From: Flexivirga caeni
GTDB taxonomy: Bacteria > Actinomycetota > Actinomycetes > Actinomycetales > Dermatophilaceae
Assembly (NCBI RefSeq): GCF_003724155.1
Contig: NZ_RJJQ01000003.1
Location: 217,304 to 281,303 of the forward strand
DNA length: 64,000 nt
Direction: 5' to 3'
Under the pieces are notes generated by a model. That model was not told the DNA's origin and did no database searches. It saw nothing but the letters and a program-made list of their open reading frames with translations. Numbering within the stretch: the first letter of the stretch is position 1; every line of letters starts with the position of its first letter. Below are positions 17,319 through 25,130 of this stretch, piece by piece. A program made the position numbers and the translations under genes.

Positions 17319-17596
17319 TCGTCCAGGCCGATGGCGAAGGCCGCGCCGAGGTCCTGGCTGGAGTAGGTGCGGAACGCGATGTGTGTCTGGGAGTCGCGCA
17401 CGCCCTCGACCTTGTTGAGCCGGTCGGCGATGACGTCGGCGAAATCCTCGTGCCGGGGCACGCGCGCAACCGCGATCAGGTCGATGTCACCGGTGACGCT
17501 GTAGACCTCGGCGATGCCGTCGATCTCGCAGATCTCCTGGGCAACTTCGGGGATGCGGTGCACGTCCGCCTTGATCATCACGATCGCAGAAATCAT
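17315..17596 (-). CDS. Lrp/AsnC ligand-binding (RAM) domain protein without HTH
   Basis: Protein of 93 residues consisting only of the effector-binding domain of Lrp/AsnC regulators. It starts ISAIVMIKADVHRIPEV and contains VYSVTGDIDLIAVARV, the typical beta-hairpin of the amino-acid-binding site. There is no DNA-binding helix-turn-helix. Such stand-alone domains may modulate Lrp proteins by mixed assembly or act as amino-acid sensors. ATG 17596 is supported by a TAAGCT box seven bases upstream; the longer frame to 17956 lies inside the neighbouring gene. Its stop overlaps that of trpD, which hints at linked amino-acid metabolism but proves nothing. Confidence 0.83.
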   Translation of the reverse strand: MISAIVMIKADVHRIPEVAQEICEIDGIAEVYSVTGDIDLIAVARVPRHEDFADVIADRLNKVEGVRDSQTHIAFRTYSSQDLGAAFAIGLDD

Positions 17597-17603
17597 GGAC
17601 GTC

Positions 17604-17609
17604 AGCTTA
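17604..17609 (-). promoter_or_regulatory. -10 element TAAGCT of the RAM-domain gene
   Basis: TANNNT hexamer seven bases before ATG 17596 on the - strand; predicts a leaderless transcript. Confidence 0.45.
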
Positions 17610-17615
17610 GAGGCA

Positions 17616-19361
17616 CTACGCCGTCGCCCGGCGGCGCACGGTGGACTCCTCGAAGCCCACGGCGTTGCCGCGATCGAGGGTGTGGTCGAGATCGGCCTGC
17701 GCGCCGGCCGCGCCGCCGACCGGGCAGATCCACACCCCGTCGATGTCGACCAGACGGACGCCGGGCTGTTCCAGCCAGCGCAGCACCTTCTCGGTTTCCT
17801 CGGGTAGGGCGGCCGGCACGGGCGCCTCGGGCCGCCGGACGTGCTCGGCGCTCTCGCGCAGCGCCGCGATGTAGCTGCGGGTGTCGGCGCGCGGCGGGCA
17901 CACCGTGGCGCCGGCGAAGCGGCCGTAGCGCACGCAGGTGAACTCCCAGCCGCCACCGACGGCCGGGGCCGCGGCGACGATCTCCGGGCTGGTGGCCAGC
18001 GGGGTCATCCGCTGGGTGCGCGCCGCGGCACGCACCAGGGCGAGCATCCGGTCGCGGACCACCGCGGCGTCCTCGAAGCGCTCGTCGGAGGCGAGCCGGT
18101 CGAGCCGCGCGCCGAGAGCTGCGAGCACCTCGTGGCCGTCGCCGCCGAGCGCGTCGGCGACCCGGCGTGCCACCACCGCGTAGTCGTCGGGTGACTGACG
18201 GCCCTCGCAGGGCGCGCCGCAGCGGCCCATCTCGGCGAGGGCGCAGGCGGATCCGCTCGCCGCGCGGCTGAGCCGTTTGGTGCACTGCCGCAACGGCACC
18301 ACCTCGTGCACTGCCGCGACGGCCTCCTCGGCGCCGCCTCGGGAGCCGAACGGTCCGGCGTAGGTCGCCCCGTCGTCCTTGACCGCACGGACGATGGACA
18401 GCCGGGGGAACGGCTCGGCCGTGAGCTTGACCCACATCGCCCGCTCCGGGTGCCGGGAGCGGCGGTTGTAGCGCGGCTTGTGCTCGGCGATCAGCCGCAG
18501 CTCGCGCACCTGGGCCTCCAGCGTCGTCTGGCACACGATCGGCGTGACCGACGTCGCCAGCCGGACCATCTCGGCCATCCGGGTGCGCTGCTCGCTGGCG
18601 GTGAAATAGCTGCGCACCCGTCGCTTGATGTCGACCGAGGTGCCGATGTAGAGAGGCTCGCCGTGCTCGTCCTTGAAGACGTAGACGCCCGGTGCCGACG
18701 GCAGGGTGTCGGCCAGGAACCGCTTGCGGCGCTGCTGCGGCGTCACCCGCGAGGAGTAGGACCGCAGCTCCTCCAGGGTGTGCACGCCGAGGTTGCCCAC
18801 CCTCTCTATGAGTCCGTGCAGCACGTCGACAGTCGCCTGCGCGTCGTGCAGCGCCCGGTGGTCGGGGGTGACCCGCGTGCCGAAGACACGCGCCAGGGAG
18901 GACAGCTTGTGGTTGGGCGCCTCGTCGCGGGTGACCAGCTGGCGTGCCAGGTGCACGGTGTCCAGGACGGTGCTGTTGGGCCAGGCGAGTCCGAGCCGCT
19001 CGCAATTGACCTTCAGGAAGGTGATGTCGAACCGCGCGTTGTGCGCCACGAGCACCGCGTCGCCAATGAACTCCAGGAACGCCGGCATCGCCTGGCCGAT
19101 GTGCGGCGCGGACGCCACCATCGGGTCGGTGATGCCGGTGAGCACCGAGATGAAGGCCGGGATCGGCTCACCGGGGTTGACGAGCGTCTGGAACTCGCCG
19201 AGCACCTCGCCGCCGCGGACCTTCACCGCGCCGATCTCGGTGATGCGGCAGTCGGTCGGGCTGCCACCGGTCGTCTCCAGGTCGAGGACGACGAAGGTGA
19301 CCTCGGCCAGCGGGGTGCCGAGGTCGTCGAAAGTCGCCTGGATGGCTGCCGGGGTCGTCAT
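17616..19361 (-). CDS. DEDDh exonuclease fused to UvrC-like GIY-YIG domain
   Basis: Protein of 581 residues joining two nuclease modules. Residues 20-190 form a DnaQ-like 3'-5' exonuclease: FVVLDLETTGG (first acidic pair), AHNARFD, and HDAQATVD with the last His/Asp. Residues ~225-310 form a GIY-YIG endonuclease domain (SAPGVYVFKDE, PLYIGTS, KRRVRSYF), followed by the Cys-containing UvrC-type region CALAEMGRCGAPC. It lacks the UvrC RNase H half. It matches Rv2191 in family and position. A role in DNA repair is likely from the domains but the substrate is not known. Start ATG 19361 is supported by TACGTT seven bases upstream. Confidence 0.88.
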   Translation of the reverse strand: MTTPAAIQATFDDLGTPLAEVTFVVLDLETTGGSPTDCRITEIGAVKVRGGEVLGEFQTLVNPGEPIPAFISVLTGITDPMVASAPHIGQAMPAFLEFIGDAVLVAHNARFDITFLKVNCERLGLAWPNSTVLDTVHLARQLVTRDEAPNHKLSSLARVFGTRVTPDHRALHDAQATVDVLHGLIERVGNLGVHTLEELRSYSSRVTPQQRRKRFLADTLPSAPGVYVFKDEHGEPLYIGTSVDIKRRVRSYFTASEQRTRMAEMVRLATSVTPIVCQTTLEAQVRELRLIAEHKPRYNRRSRHPERAMWVKLTAEPFPRLSIVRAVKDDGATYAGPFGSRGGAEEAVAAVHEVVPLRQCTKRLSRAASGSACALAEMGRCGAPCEGRQSPDDYAVVARRVADALGGDGHEVLAALGARLDRLASDERFEDAAVVRDRMLALVRAAARTQRMTPLATSPEIVAAAPAVGGGWEFTCVRYGRFAGATVCPPRADTRSYIAALRESAEHVRRPEAPVPAALPEETEKVLRWLEQPGVRLVDIDGVWICPVGGAAGAQADLDHTLDRGNAVGFEESTVRRRATA

Positions 19362-19368
19362 ACCCACG

Positions 19369-19374
19369 AACGTA
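19369..19374 (-). promoter_or_regulatory. -10 element TACGTT of the exonuclease/GIY-YIG gene
   Basis: TANNNT hexamer seven bases before ATG 19361; excludes the longer start at 19400. Confidence 0.45.
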
Positions 19375-19409
19375 GGTGTGCGGTATGACAATCCACGCAA
19401 GGCGCACCG

Positions 19410-20006
19410 TCAGCCGGTCAGCAGGAGCACGGCGACGGTGAGCATCGTGACGCCGATCAGCACGTCGAGGACGCGCCAGGTGACCGGCCGGCTCATCAGC
19501 GGGGCGGCGAGGCGGGCGCCATACCCGATGGTCGTGAACCAGCCGATGCTGCCCAGGCAGGCGCCGGCCGCGAACCACCAGCGGCCGGTGGCTCCCTGCT
19601 GGTTGGCGACGTTGCCGAGCAGGAGCACCGTGTCGAGGTAGACGTGCGGGTTGAGGAAGGTGATCGCGAGTGCGGCACCCACCACCGAGCCCCGGCTCGC
19701 GGCGCCCTGTGAGGTCAGCGTGCGTGGGTGGCGGGCGGCCAGCAGGGAGCGGACCCCGAACCAGACGAGGTATGCCGCGCCGGCCCAGCGGCATACCTCC
19801 AGGACGGTCGGGTGACTGCGGATCACCGCACCCACGCCCGCGACGCCGGCGTTGATCAGCGAGACGTCGCCGGCGATGCAGATCAGCACGACGTAGCCGA
19901 TGTGCTGGCGCACGAGGCCCTGGCGCAGCACGAAGGCGTTCTGGGCGCCGATGGCGGTGATGAGCGACAGGCCGGTCACCAGGCCGGTCAGCAGGACGGG
20001 AAACAT
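19410..20006 (-). CDS. lysE: LysE family amino acid exporter
   Basis: Membrane exporter of 198 residues with about six hydrophobic helices. The family signature GLSLITAIGAQNAFVLRQGL near residue 11 and FLNPHVYLDTVLLLG near 118 are typical of LysE/ArgO, which export basic amino acids such as Lys and Arg. It is divergently transcribed from a LysR-type regulator of the LysG/ArgP group, the classic exporter-regulator pair. The 73 bases between the start codons would hold both promoters and the LysG operator. Export of Lys or Arg is inferred from the family and the pairing. Confidence 0.92.
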   Translation of the reverse strand: MFPVLLTGLVTGLSLITAIGAQNAFVLRQGLVRQHIGYVVLICIAGDVSLINAGVAGVGAVIRSHPTVLEVCRWAGAAYLVWFGVRSLLAARHPRTLTSQGAASRGSVVGAALAITFLNPHVYLDTVLLLGNVANQQGATGRWWFAAGACLGSIGWFTTIGYGARLAAPLMSRPVTWRVLDVLIGVTMLTVAVLLLTG

Positions 20007-20067
20007 GATGCGGCCACCGTAGGAAGCGGTCGCTCATGCAGTCCACCGAAAGATTCTGATGAACCAT

Positions 20068-20073
20068 TAGCAT
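20068..20073 (+). promoter_or_regulatory. -10 element TAGCAT of lysG
   Basis: TANNNT hexamer six bases before ATG 20080 within the lysE-lysG divergent region; predicts a leaderless lysG mRNA. Confidence 0.5.
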
Positions 20074-20079
20074 CTCTTC

Positions 20080-20946
20080 ATGCTGGACGATCGATTGCAA
20101 ACCCTGGTGGCGGTCGCGGACGAGGGGACGTTCGAGGCAGCGGCACGCCGGCTGCACCTGACGCCGTCGGCGGTCAGCCAGCGCATCCGCGCCTTGGAGC
20201 GTATGGCGGGAGTCGTTGTGCTGCAACGGAGTTCGCCGGTGCGCCCGACTGTCGCGGGTGAGGTGCTGTTGAAGCTGGCCCGGCAGCGTGCCGCCCTCGA
20301 GGCCGAGGCGCTGGAGCAGCTCGGCCTGCGGGACGGCGGCGCGGAGGAGCTCGCCGTCGCGGTGAACGCCGATTCGCTCGCGACCTGGTTCGGTGGCGTC
20401 CTGGAGGTGGTCGCGAGCTGGCCGGACGTCGCCCTGCGGTTGCGGGTCGAGGACCAGGCACACAGCAGCGCGCTGCTGCGGTCGGGTGCAGTGGTGGCGG
20501 CGGTGACCGCCGATCCGGTTGCGGTGCAAGGGTGTTCGGTCTCTCCGTTGGTGCGGATGCGCTATCTGCCGGTGTGCACGCCGCAGTTGCGGGAGTGGCA
20601 TCGCAAGGGCCGCGGCGCCGATCTGGCGACGATGCCGTCGGTGCGCTTCAACGATCGAGACGACCTGCAGGCCGAGTTGCTTCGTGCACACGGAATCGAG
20701 ACCGAGGCCGTGATGCACGAAGTGCCCTCGTCGGAGGCCTTCGTGGCGGCCGTGGTCGCCGGCATGGGCTGGGGGATGGTGCCGACCGCGCAGGCGCAGC
20801 GGCTGCTCGACGCCGGGGTGCTGGTGCCCGCACTGCGCGACCACGTCGACGTGCAACTGCACTGGCAGGCGTGGCGCCTGCGCACCGAGCGGCTCGACCG
20901 GCTGACGCGGGTGGTGGCGGACGCGGCCCGGGCGGGGTTGTCGTAG
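20080..20946 (+). CDS. lysG: LysR-type regulator, LysG/ArgP group
   Basis: Regulator of 288 residues. The N-terminal winged helix-turn-helix is clear (FEAAARRLHLTPSAVSQRIRALE, interrupted here only by the usual linker). RSSPVRPTVAGEVLLKLARQ follows, typical of ArgP/LysG proteins. The C-terminal two-domain effector region includes LAVAVNADSLATWFGGVL and ends with a WRLRTERLDRLT stretch, also characteristic of the group. It should activate lysE when Lys/Arg or similar amino acids accumulate. ATG 20080 has TAGCAT six bases upstream. Confidence 0.92.
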   Translation: MLDDRLQTLVAVADEGTFEAAARRLHLTPSAVSQRIRALERMAGVVVLQRSSPVRPTVAGEVLLKLARQRAALEAEALEQLGLRDGGAEELAVAVNADSLATWFGGVLEVVASWPDVALRLRVEDQAHSSALLRSGAVVAAVTADPVAVQGCSVSPLVRMRYLPVCTPQLREWHRKGRGADLATMPSVRFNDRDDLQAELLRAHGIETEAVMHEVPSSEAFVAAVVAGMGWGMVPTAQAQRLLDAGVLVPALRDHVDVQLHWQAWRLRTERLDRLTRVVADAARAGLS

Positions 20947-21008
20947 CTGGGTCGTAGCGTGCGTGGCAGAGGTCGACAGTGGCCCACGGACGACGAAGAG
21001 GTGAAGGC

Positions 21009-21227
21009 ATGCGGATCGACTGCGAGACGTGTCCGGTGCGCGACCGGCAGTGCGCCGAATGCATGGTCACGGCACTGCTGCAGCTCGCGCCGCTGGAGCA
21101 GCGGCTGGACGAGGAAGAGCGACGCGCGGTGGACGTCCTGGCGTCGGTCGGGCTGATCACGGCGCACGAGGCGGTCTCGGCGACCGCACGGATCGAGCCC
21201 TGGGACCCACTACGGTCGACCGGGTGA
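21009..21227 (+). CDS. Conserved Cys-rich small protein
   Basis: Protein of 72 residues starting MRIDCETCPVRDRQCAEC, so four Cys within the first 20 residues (CxxC...CxxC), suggesting a zinc or Fe-S site. The remainder is helical and acidic, with a DEEERRAVDVL stretch. I recognise it as a widespread actinobacterial small protein without assigned function. ATG 21009 is used because the upstream in-frame GTG at 20979 only adds basic residues; GAGGTGAAGG provides a Shine-Dalgarno. The next gene starts within its last codons (GTGA overlap), so the two are translationally linked even though the downstream gene also has its own -10 box. Confidence 0.72.
   Translation: MRIDCETCPVRDRQCAECMVTALLQLAPLEQRLDEEERRAVDVLASVGLITAHEAVSATARIEPWDPLRSTG
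21211..21216 (+). promoter_or_regulatory. -10 element TACGGT inside the preceding gene
   Basis: TANNNT hexamer seven bases before GTG 21224, lying within the coding end of the Cys-rich gene; suggests an additional leaderless mRNA for the lipoprotein. Confidence 0.4.
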
Positions 21228-22087
21228 GTGCACCGCTCTGCCAGCCGGTCAGCCGGCGCACGGCATGCCTGCTGGGTATGACGGCTGCGGCGGCGCTGCT
21301 CGGGGGTTGTTCGCGGAGAGCGGACGCTGCCCGCCCGACCAGCAGCGCGGCGTCGACGGCCGGGCAGGCGTGGCCGGGCGCGCGGACGCTGCACTCGGGC
21401 AACCTGTTGGTGGAGGGGACGGCGCCGCAGGAGCGGCTGCAGGCCGTGCTGGCTGCGGCTCCGACCGCGATCGCGCGGGTCCGGCGGATCTGGGGCGAGA
21501 GCGTCTTGCGCGGCAGGGTGGTCATCGACGTCCCCGGCGACGACGCGAGCTTCCGGGCCCGCGGCGGCTCGGTCGAGGGTGGCACGCAGATCGCGGCGAC
21601 AACCACCCCGGACGGCCGGGTCGTGCTGGCCCCGGTGCTGTTCACCGAGGTGACCCCGGCCGGCCGGGTGGTCGTGCTCACCCATGAGCTGACCCACCTG
21701 GCGTTGCACCAGGCCGGTCTCACCGGGGTCGCGCGCTGGATCATCGAAGGATCGGCCGAGTTCACCGCCTATCGCTCCAGTGGCCTGCCGCTCGCGCAGC
21801 TGGCGCCGTCGGTCGCGTCCGCGGTGCGCGCCGGCCGCCCGCCCGCAGGTCCACCCGGTGACGCGGTGTTCGCGGCGGATCCGGCCGCGGCATACCAGCA
21901 GGCCTACGCGTGGTGCCGCTTCCTGGCCGGCCGGTTCGGCATCCCGCGGTTCGTCTCGTTCGTGCGCACCGCCGACGCGCACCGGCCGGTCGCCTTCACC
22001 ACGACGTTCGGGGTCGCCGCGGCCACGCTGCGCACGCCATACGCGGACTACCTGCGCGCCGAGCTGGCCGTGCCGTCCACGTCGTGA
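21224..22087 (+). CDS. Putative lipoprotein metallopeptidase (peptidase MA-like)
   Basis: Exported protein of 287 residues. The N-terminus has RR, a hydrophobic stretch and a lipobox-like LLGGC near residue 28, so it is probably lipid-anchored on the outer face of the membrane. A zinc motif HELTHLALH lies near residue 152, followed by WIIEGSAEFTAY with the likely third ligand Glu, as in peptidase MA-type gluzincins. The C-terminal part has AYAWCRFLAGRFG, also usual in this group. It overlaps the Cys-rich gene by four bases. The substrate is unknown. Confidence 0.78.
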   Translation: MSAPLCQPVSRRTACLLGMTAAAALLGGCSRRADAARPTSSAASTAGQAWPGARTLHSGNLLVEGTAPQERLQAVLAAAPTAIARVRRIWGESVLRGRVVIDVPGDDASFRARGGSVEGGTQIAATTTPDGRVVLAPVLFTEVTPAGRVVVLTHELTHLALHQAGLTGVARWIIEGSAEFTAYRSSGLPLAQLAPSVASAVRAGRPPAGPPGDAVFAADPAAAYQQAYAWCRFLAGRFGIPRFVSFVRTADAHRPVAFTTTFGVAAATLRTPYADYLRAELAVPSTS

Positions 22088-22137
22088 ACGGTCCGGGGCG
22101 ATGTCGACGGACCGGCCTGCCAGGTCCGTCCGGCGGG

Positions 22138-22143
22138 TAGGCT
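22138..22143 (+). promoter_or_regulatory. -10 element TAGGCT of the SRPBCC gene
   Basis: TANNNT hexamer six bases before ATG 22150; predicts a leaderless transcript. Confidence 0.5.
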
Positions 22144-22149
22144 CCCCGC

Positions 22150-22593
22150 ATGGCTGACAGCACCAAGTCCTCCGTCTCGATCAGCGCCGCCCCCGCGCAA
22201 GTCCTCGACGTGATCGCCGACTTCGACGCCTACCCCGAGTGGACCGGCCAGATCAAGCAGGCCGAGATACTCACCGAGGACGAGCAGGGCTGGCCGCAAG
22301 AGGTGCGGATGACGCTGGACGGCGGCGTCATCAAGGACACCTACACGCTCGCGTATTCATGGGACGTCACCGAGGACGGCACCGGCGTGGTGTCGTGGCA
22401 GTTGGTCAAGTCCAGCATCCTGAAGGCGCTCGACGGCGCCTACCGGTTGTCCGTCGGAGCCGACGGCACCGACGTGACCTACGAGCTGAGCGTGGAGCTC
22501 AGCATCCCGGTGATCGGCATGATCCGGCGCAAGGCCGAGAAGACGATCGTCGAGACCGCCCTGAAGGGCCTGAAGAAGCGCGTCGAGTCCTGA
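22150..22593 (+). CDS. SRPBCC family (polyketide cyclase/START-like) protein
   Basis: Soluble protein of 147 residues with the START-like fold. Family features are SISAAPAQVLDVIADFDAYPEWTG split over residues 10-33, a central strand VSWQLVKSSILKALDGAYRL, and a long C-terminal amphipathic helix ending LKGLKKRVES. Such proteins bind hydrophobic ligands; Rv2185c occupies the same relative position in mycobacteria and is essential-looking there, but its ligand is not known to me. ATG 22150 is supported by the TAGGCT box. The following gene starts one base after its stop, indicating an operon of SRPBCC, Cys-rich protein, glucokinase and phosphatase-like genes. Confidence 0.85.
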   Translation: MADSTKSSVSISAAPAQVLDVIADFDAYPEWTGQIKQAEILTEDEQGWPQEVRMTLDGGVIKDTYTLAYSWDVTEDGTGVVSWQLVKSSILKALDGAYRLSVGADGTDVTYELSVELSIPVIGMIRRKAEKTIVETALKGLKKRVES

Positions 22594-22594
22594 G

Positions 22595-22933
22595 GTGACC
22601 GAACCGAATTCAGCTGCCGCGTCGTCCGTGGCCGACGAGGCCGCACGGCTGGCACAGGCCTTCTCGGTGTGGGCGCAGCGCGACGGCGAGGCGACCACGG
22701 AGGACACCGCACGACCCGGCGAGCATGACCGGTCCGAGGCGGCCGCGTGCGGCTGCTCGCACGGCGACGCGGTCGAGGCCGTGTGCCGCATGTGCCCCGT
22801 ATGCCGGGCCGCCGGGCTACTGCAGGCCGTGCAGCCCGAGCTTCTCGACCGCATCGCCGACGTGCTGACCCTCATTGCCGGCGGTCTGCACTCGGCCGCC
22901 GACCAGCGTCGTGAGGAAACTCCGCGTGACTGA
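22595..22933 (+). CDS. Conserved protein with C-terminal Cys/His cluster
   Basis: Protein of 112 residues. The N-terminal half is acidic and probably flexible. The middle carries CGCSHGD and CRMCPVCRAAG near residues 52-74, five Cys and a His that could bind zinc. A short helix LLDRIADVLTLIAGGLHSA ends the ordered part. GTG 22595 starts one base after the SRPBCC stop, and glucokinase begins eight bases before its end, so the genes are translationally coupled. I do not recognise a function; small proteins with this CPxC ending are frequent next to ROK kinases in actinobacteria. Confidence 0.7.
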   Translation: MTEPNSAAASSVADEAARLAQAFSVWAQRDGEATTEDTARPGEHDRSEAAACGCSHGDAVEAVCRMCPVCRAAGLLQAVQPELLDRIADVLTLIAGGLHSAADQRREETPRD

Positions 22934-23915
22934 GCCCGCGCTCGCGATCGGCATCGACATCGGCGGGACGAAGGTTGCCGGCGGTCTGGTCGACGAGTCC
23001 GGTGCCGTCGTCGAGCAGGTGCGCCGCAGCACGCCGCACCGCACCACCGAGCCGAAGGTCGTCGAGGACCTGATCGTCGAAGTCGTCGAGGAGCTGCAGG
23101 ACCGGACTGCGATTCCGGTGATCGCCGTCGGCATCGGCGCGGCCGGGTTCGTCGGCACGGACCGCGCAACCGTCGTCTTCGCGCCCCACCTGTCCTGGCG
23201 CGACGAACCGCTGCGCGACACGCTCGCGACCCGGCTGGCGGCGCCGGTCTTCGTCGACAACGACGCGAACGCCGCGTGCTGGGCCGAATACCGCTTCGGC
23301 AACGTGCAGGGCGAATCCCACGTGGTGATGGTCAATCTCGGCACCGGTATCGGCGGCGCGATCCTGGTGGGCGGGCGGATCGAGCGTGGCCGTTTCGGCA
23401 TCGCCGGCGAGTTCGGGCACATGCAGGTCATGCCCGGCGGGCACCGGTGCGAGTGCGGCAACAGGGGCTGCTGGGAGCAGTACGCCAGCGGCAATGCACT
23501 GGTGCGAGAGGCACGTTCGCTGATCGCGGCCGGCTCTCCGCTCGCGCACGACCTGTCCGACCGGGCCGGCGGAGACCCCCAGTCGCTGACCGGGCCGATG
23601 ATCACCGAGGCGGCCCGGTCAGGGGACCCCACCGCGGCTGAACTCCTCGCCGAGATCGGCACCTGGCTGGGCACCGGCCTGGCGAACCTCGCGGACGCGT
23701 TCGACCCCGGCGCGTTCGTGATCGGCGGCGGGGTAAGCGCGGCCGGCGGGCTGCTGCTCGACCCGGCCCGTGACTCCTTCCGGCGGCACCTCGCCGGACG
23801 CGGTTACCGGCCGGAGGCGCGCATCGTGCAGGCCGCGCTGGGCAACGAGGCGGGTTTCGTCGGTGCTGCCGACCTCGCGAGGACCGCCGTGCTGAGGAAG
23901 GAGGATCGCCGATGA
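22926..23915 (+). CDS. glk: ROK family glucokinase
   Basis: Kinase of 329 residues. The ATP-binding phosphate-1 motif is IGIDIGGTKVAGG near residue 8. The sugar-binding region has FVDNDANAACWAEYRFG near 106, and the ROK zinc motif CECGNRGCWEQYASG lies near 178. Length and motifs fit actinobacterial glucokinase, feeding glucose into glycolysis. GTG 22926 is chosen since it places the beta strand at the N-terminus; the longer frame from 22875 overlaps the previous gene fully. The downstream phosphatase-like gene begins four bases before the stop (ATGA overlap). Confidence 0.9.
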   Translation: MTEPALAIGIDIGGTKVAGGLVDESGAVVEQVRRSTPHRTTEPKVVEDLIVEVVEELQDRTAIPVIAVGIGAAGFVGTDRATVVFAPHLSWRDEPLRDTLATRLAAPVFVDNDANAACWAEYRFGNVQGESHVVMVNLGTGIGGAILVGGRIERGRFGIAGEFGHMQVMPGGHRCECGNRGCWEQYASGNALVREARSLIAAGSPLAHDLSDRAGGDPQSLTGPMITEAARSGDPTAAELLAEIGTWLGTGLANLADAFDPGAFVIGGGVSAAGGLLLDPARDSFRRHLAGRGYRPEARIVQAALGNEAGFVGAADLARTAVLRKEDRR

Positions 23916-24607
23916 ACGACGCCGCGGGGGCCCACCGGGTGCGGATCGCGTCATACAACGTGCGGGGGCTGAAGGACGACCACGCTGCGGTGGTCGACGT
24001 CATCCGCGCCATCGCGCCCGACGTGCTGTTGCTGCAGGAGGTGCCGCGGCACCCGCTCTCCGGTCACCGGATCGCGAACTTCGCCGACGAGCTGGGGCTG
24101 ACCTGGTTCGGCGGCGCGCGCTTCCGGATGAGCACCACGCTGATGACCGATCTGCGCCTCGACGTGCTGGACGCCCGGCACGGGAAGCTGCCGACCCGCC
24201 GGTTCGACGAGCCGCGCGGCTTCGGTATGGCGACCGTGCGGCTGCCCGGCCATCGCCCGTTCGTCGCGTGCAGCGTGCACCTGTCGCTGCGGGAGACCGA
24301 CCGGATGCCGGAGACCGAGGCAGTGCTCGCCGCGATCGGCTCGGCGGACGCCGTGGTCGGGGGTGACCTCAACGAGGAGGCGACGGGCACGGCGTGGCGC
24401 CGGCTCGCCGGGCGGCTCCCGGAGGTGTCCGAACGCGCACCCAGCTATTCAGCGGCGAACCCGCACAAGCAGATCGATGTCGTCTTCGCGTCCTCCGGAC
24501 TGACCGGGCAGACACCGCGACTCGACCTCGAACCCGCCCTGCTCGCGGCGGCGACCGATCACCTGCCCGTCGTCGTGGACCTGGACGTGTCGAGCCTCGC
24601 CGAATAG
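23912..24607 (+). CDS. Endonuclease/exonuclease/phosphatase family protein
   Basis: Enzyme of 231 residues with the EEP fold. Motifs in order are SYNVRGLKDD (Asn), LLQEVPR (metal-binding Glu), a central GFGMATVRLPG strand, GGDLNEEATG (Asp/Asn pair) and the terminal DHLPVVVDL (catalytic Asp-His). There is no signal peptide, so it acts in the cytoplasm on a phosphodiester or phosphomonoester substrate; which one cannot be told. It overlaps the glucokinase stop by four bases and is the last gene of that operon. It faces a - strand gene with 16 bases between stop codons. Confidence 0.85.
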   Translation: MNDAAGAHRVRIASYNVRGLKDDHAAVVDVIRAIAPDVLLLQEVPRHPLSGHRIANFADELGLTWFGGARFRMSTTLMTDLRLDVLDARHGKLPTRRFDEPRGFGMATVRLPGHRPFVACSVHLSLRETDRMPETEAVLAAIGSADAVVGGDLNEEATGTAWRRLAGRLPEVSERAPSYSAANPHKQIDVVFASSGLTGQTPRLDLEPALLAAATDHLPVVVDLDVSSLAE

Positions 24608-24623
24608 CGGCGGGGCGGTGCGG

Positions 24624-25106
24624 TCAGAGGACGGCGCCGTCGTCGTCCGGATCGTCGTCGCGGTTCTTGGGGGAGCGCATGATCAGCTGCACGACGCCCG
24701 CCACGAAGACCGCACACGCGAGCACCCACCACAGGGACTGCGCATAGCGATCGAAGAAGAGCAGGTAGAGCAGCCACAGCGGGCCGCCGATCAGGCAGCC
24801 GAGCATGGTCCAGAAACCGAGGTCCTCGTCGCTGCTCGGCAACGGCTGCGGTGGTGCCGGCACGAACGTGTCGTCCTCGAAGTCCTCCAGGAAGGACGGG
24901 GCACCGCTCGGCGGCATTCGCCATTGAGTGGGCAGGCCGGCCAGCGGCGACGGCTCCGGCATACCGGGCTCGTCGGGGGCGCCGGCTTCCGCGTCGGGAG
25001 CGTCCGGATCATCCTGACCGGCCGGCTCGAACTGCGCGACGATCTCGGCGAACCGGCGGTCGATGTCGGTCTGGTTGTCCGGCTCCTCACGGCCGCCGAG
25101 GGTCAT
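24624..25106 (-). CDS. Acidic membrane protein of unknown function
   Basis: Protein of 160 residues. The first ~95 residues are Pro- and acid-rich and likely disordered. Two hydrophobic helices follow (FWTMLGCLIGGPLWLLYLLF and WWVLACAVFVAGVVQLIM), and the tail is strongly acidic (DDDPDDDG). ATG 25106 is the natural start, 24 bases after the hydrolase stop, so it is probably co-transcribed with that gene. I recognise no family. Homologues of this shape are common in actinobacteria next to the alpha/beta hydrolase. Confidence 0.6.
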   Translation of the reverse strand: MTLGGREEPDNQTDIDRRFAEIVAQFEPAGQDDPDAPDAEAGAPDEPGMPEPSPLAGLPTQWRMPPSGAPSFLEDFEDDTFVPAPPQPLPSSDEDLGFWTMLGCLIGGPLWLLYLLFFDRYAQSLWWVLACAVFVAGVVQLIMRSPKNRDDDPDDDGAVL

Positions 25107-25130
25107 GGGGTGGCCCGATCGTCCATGAGG

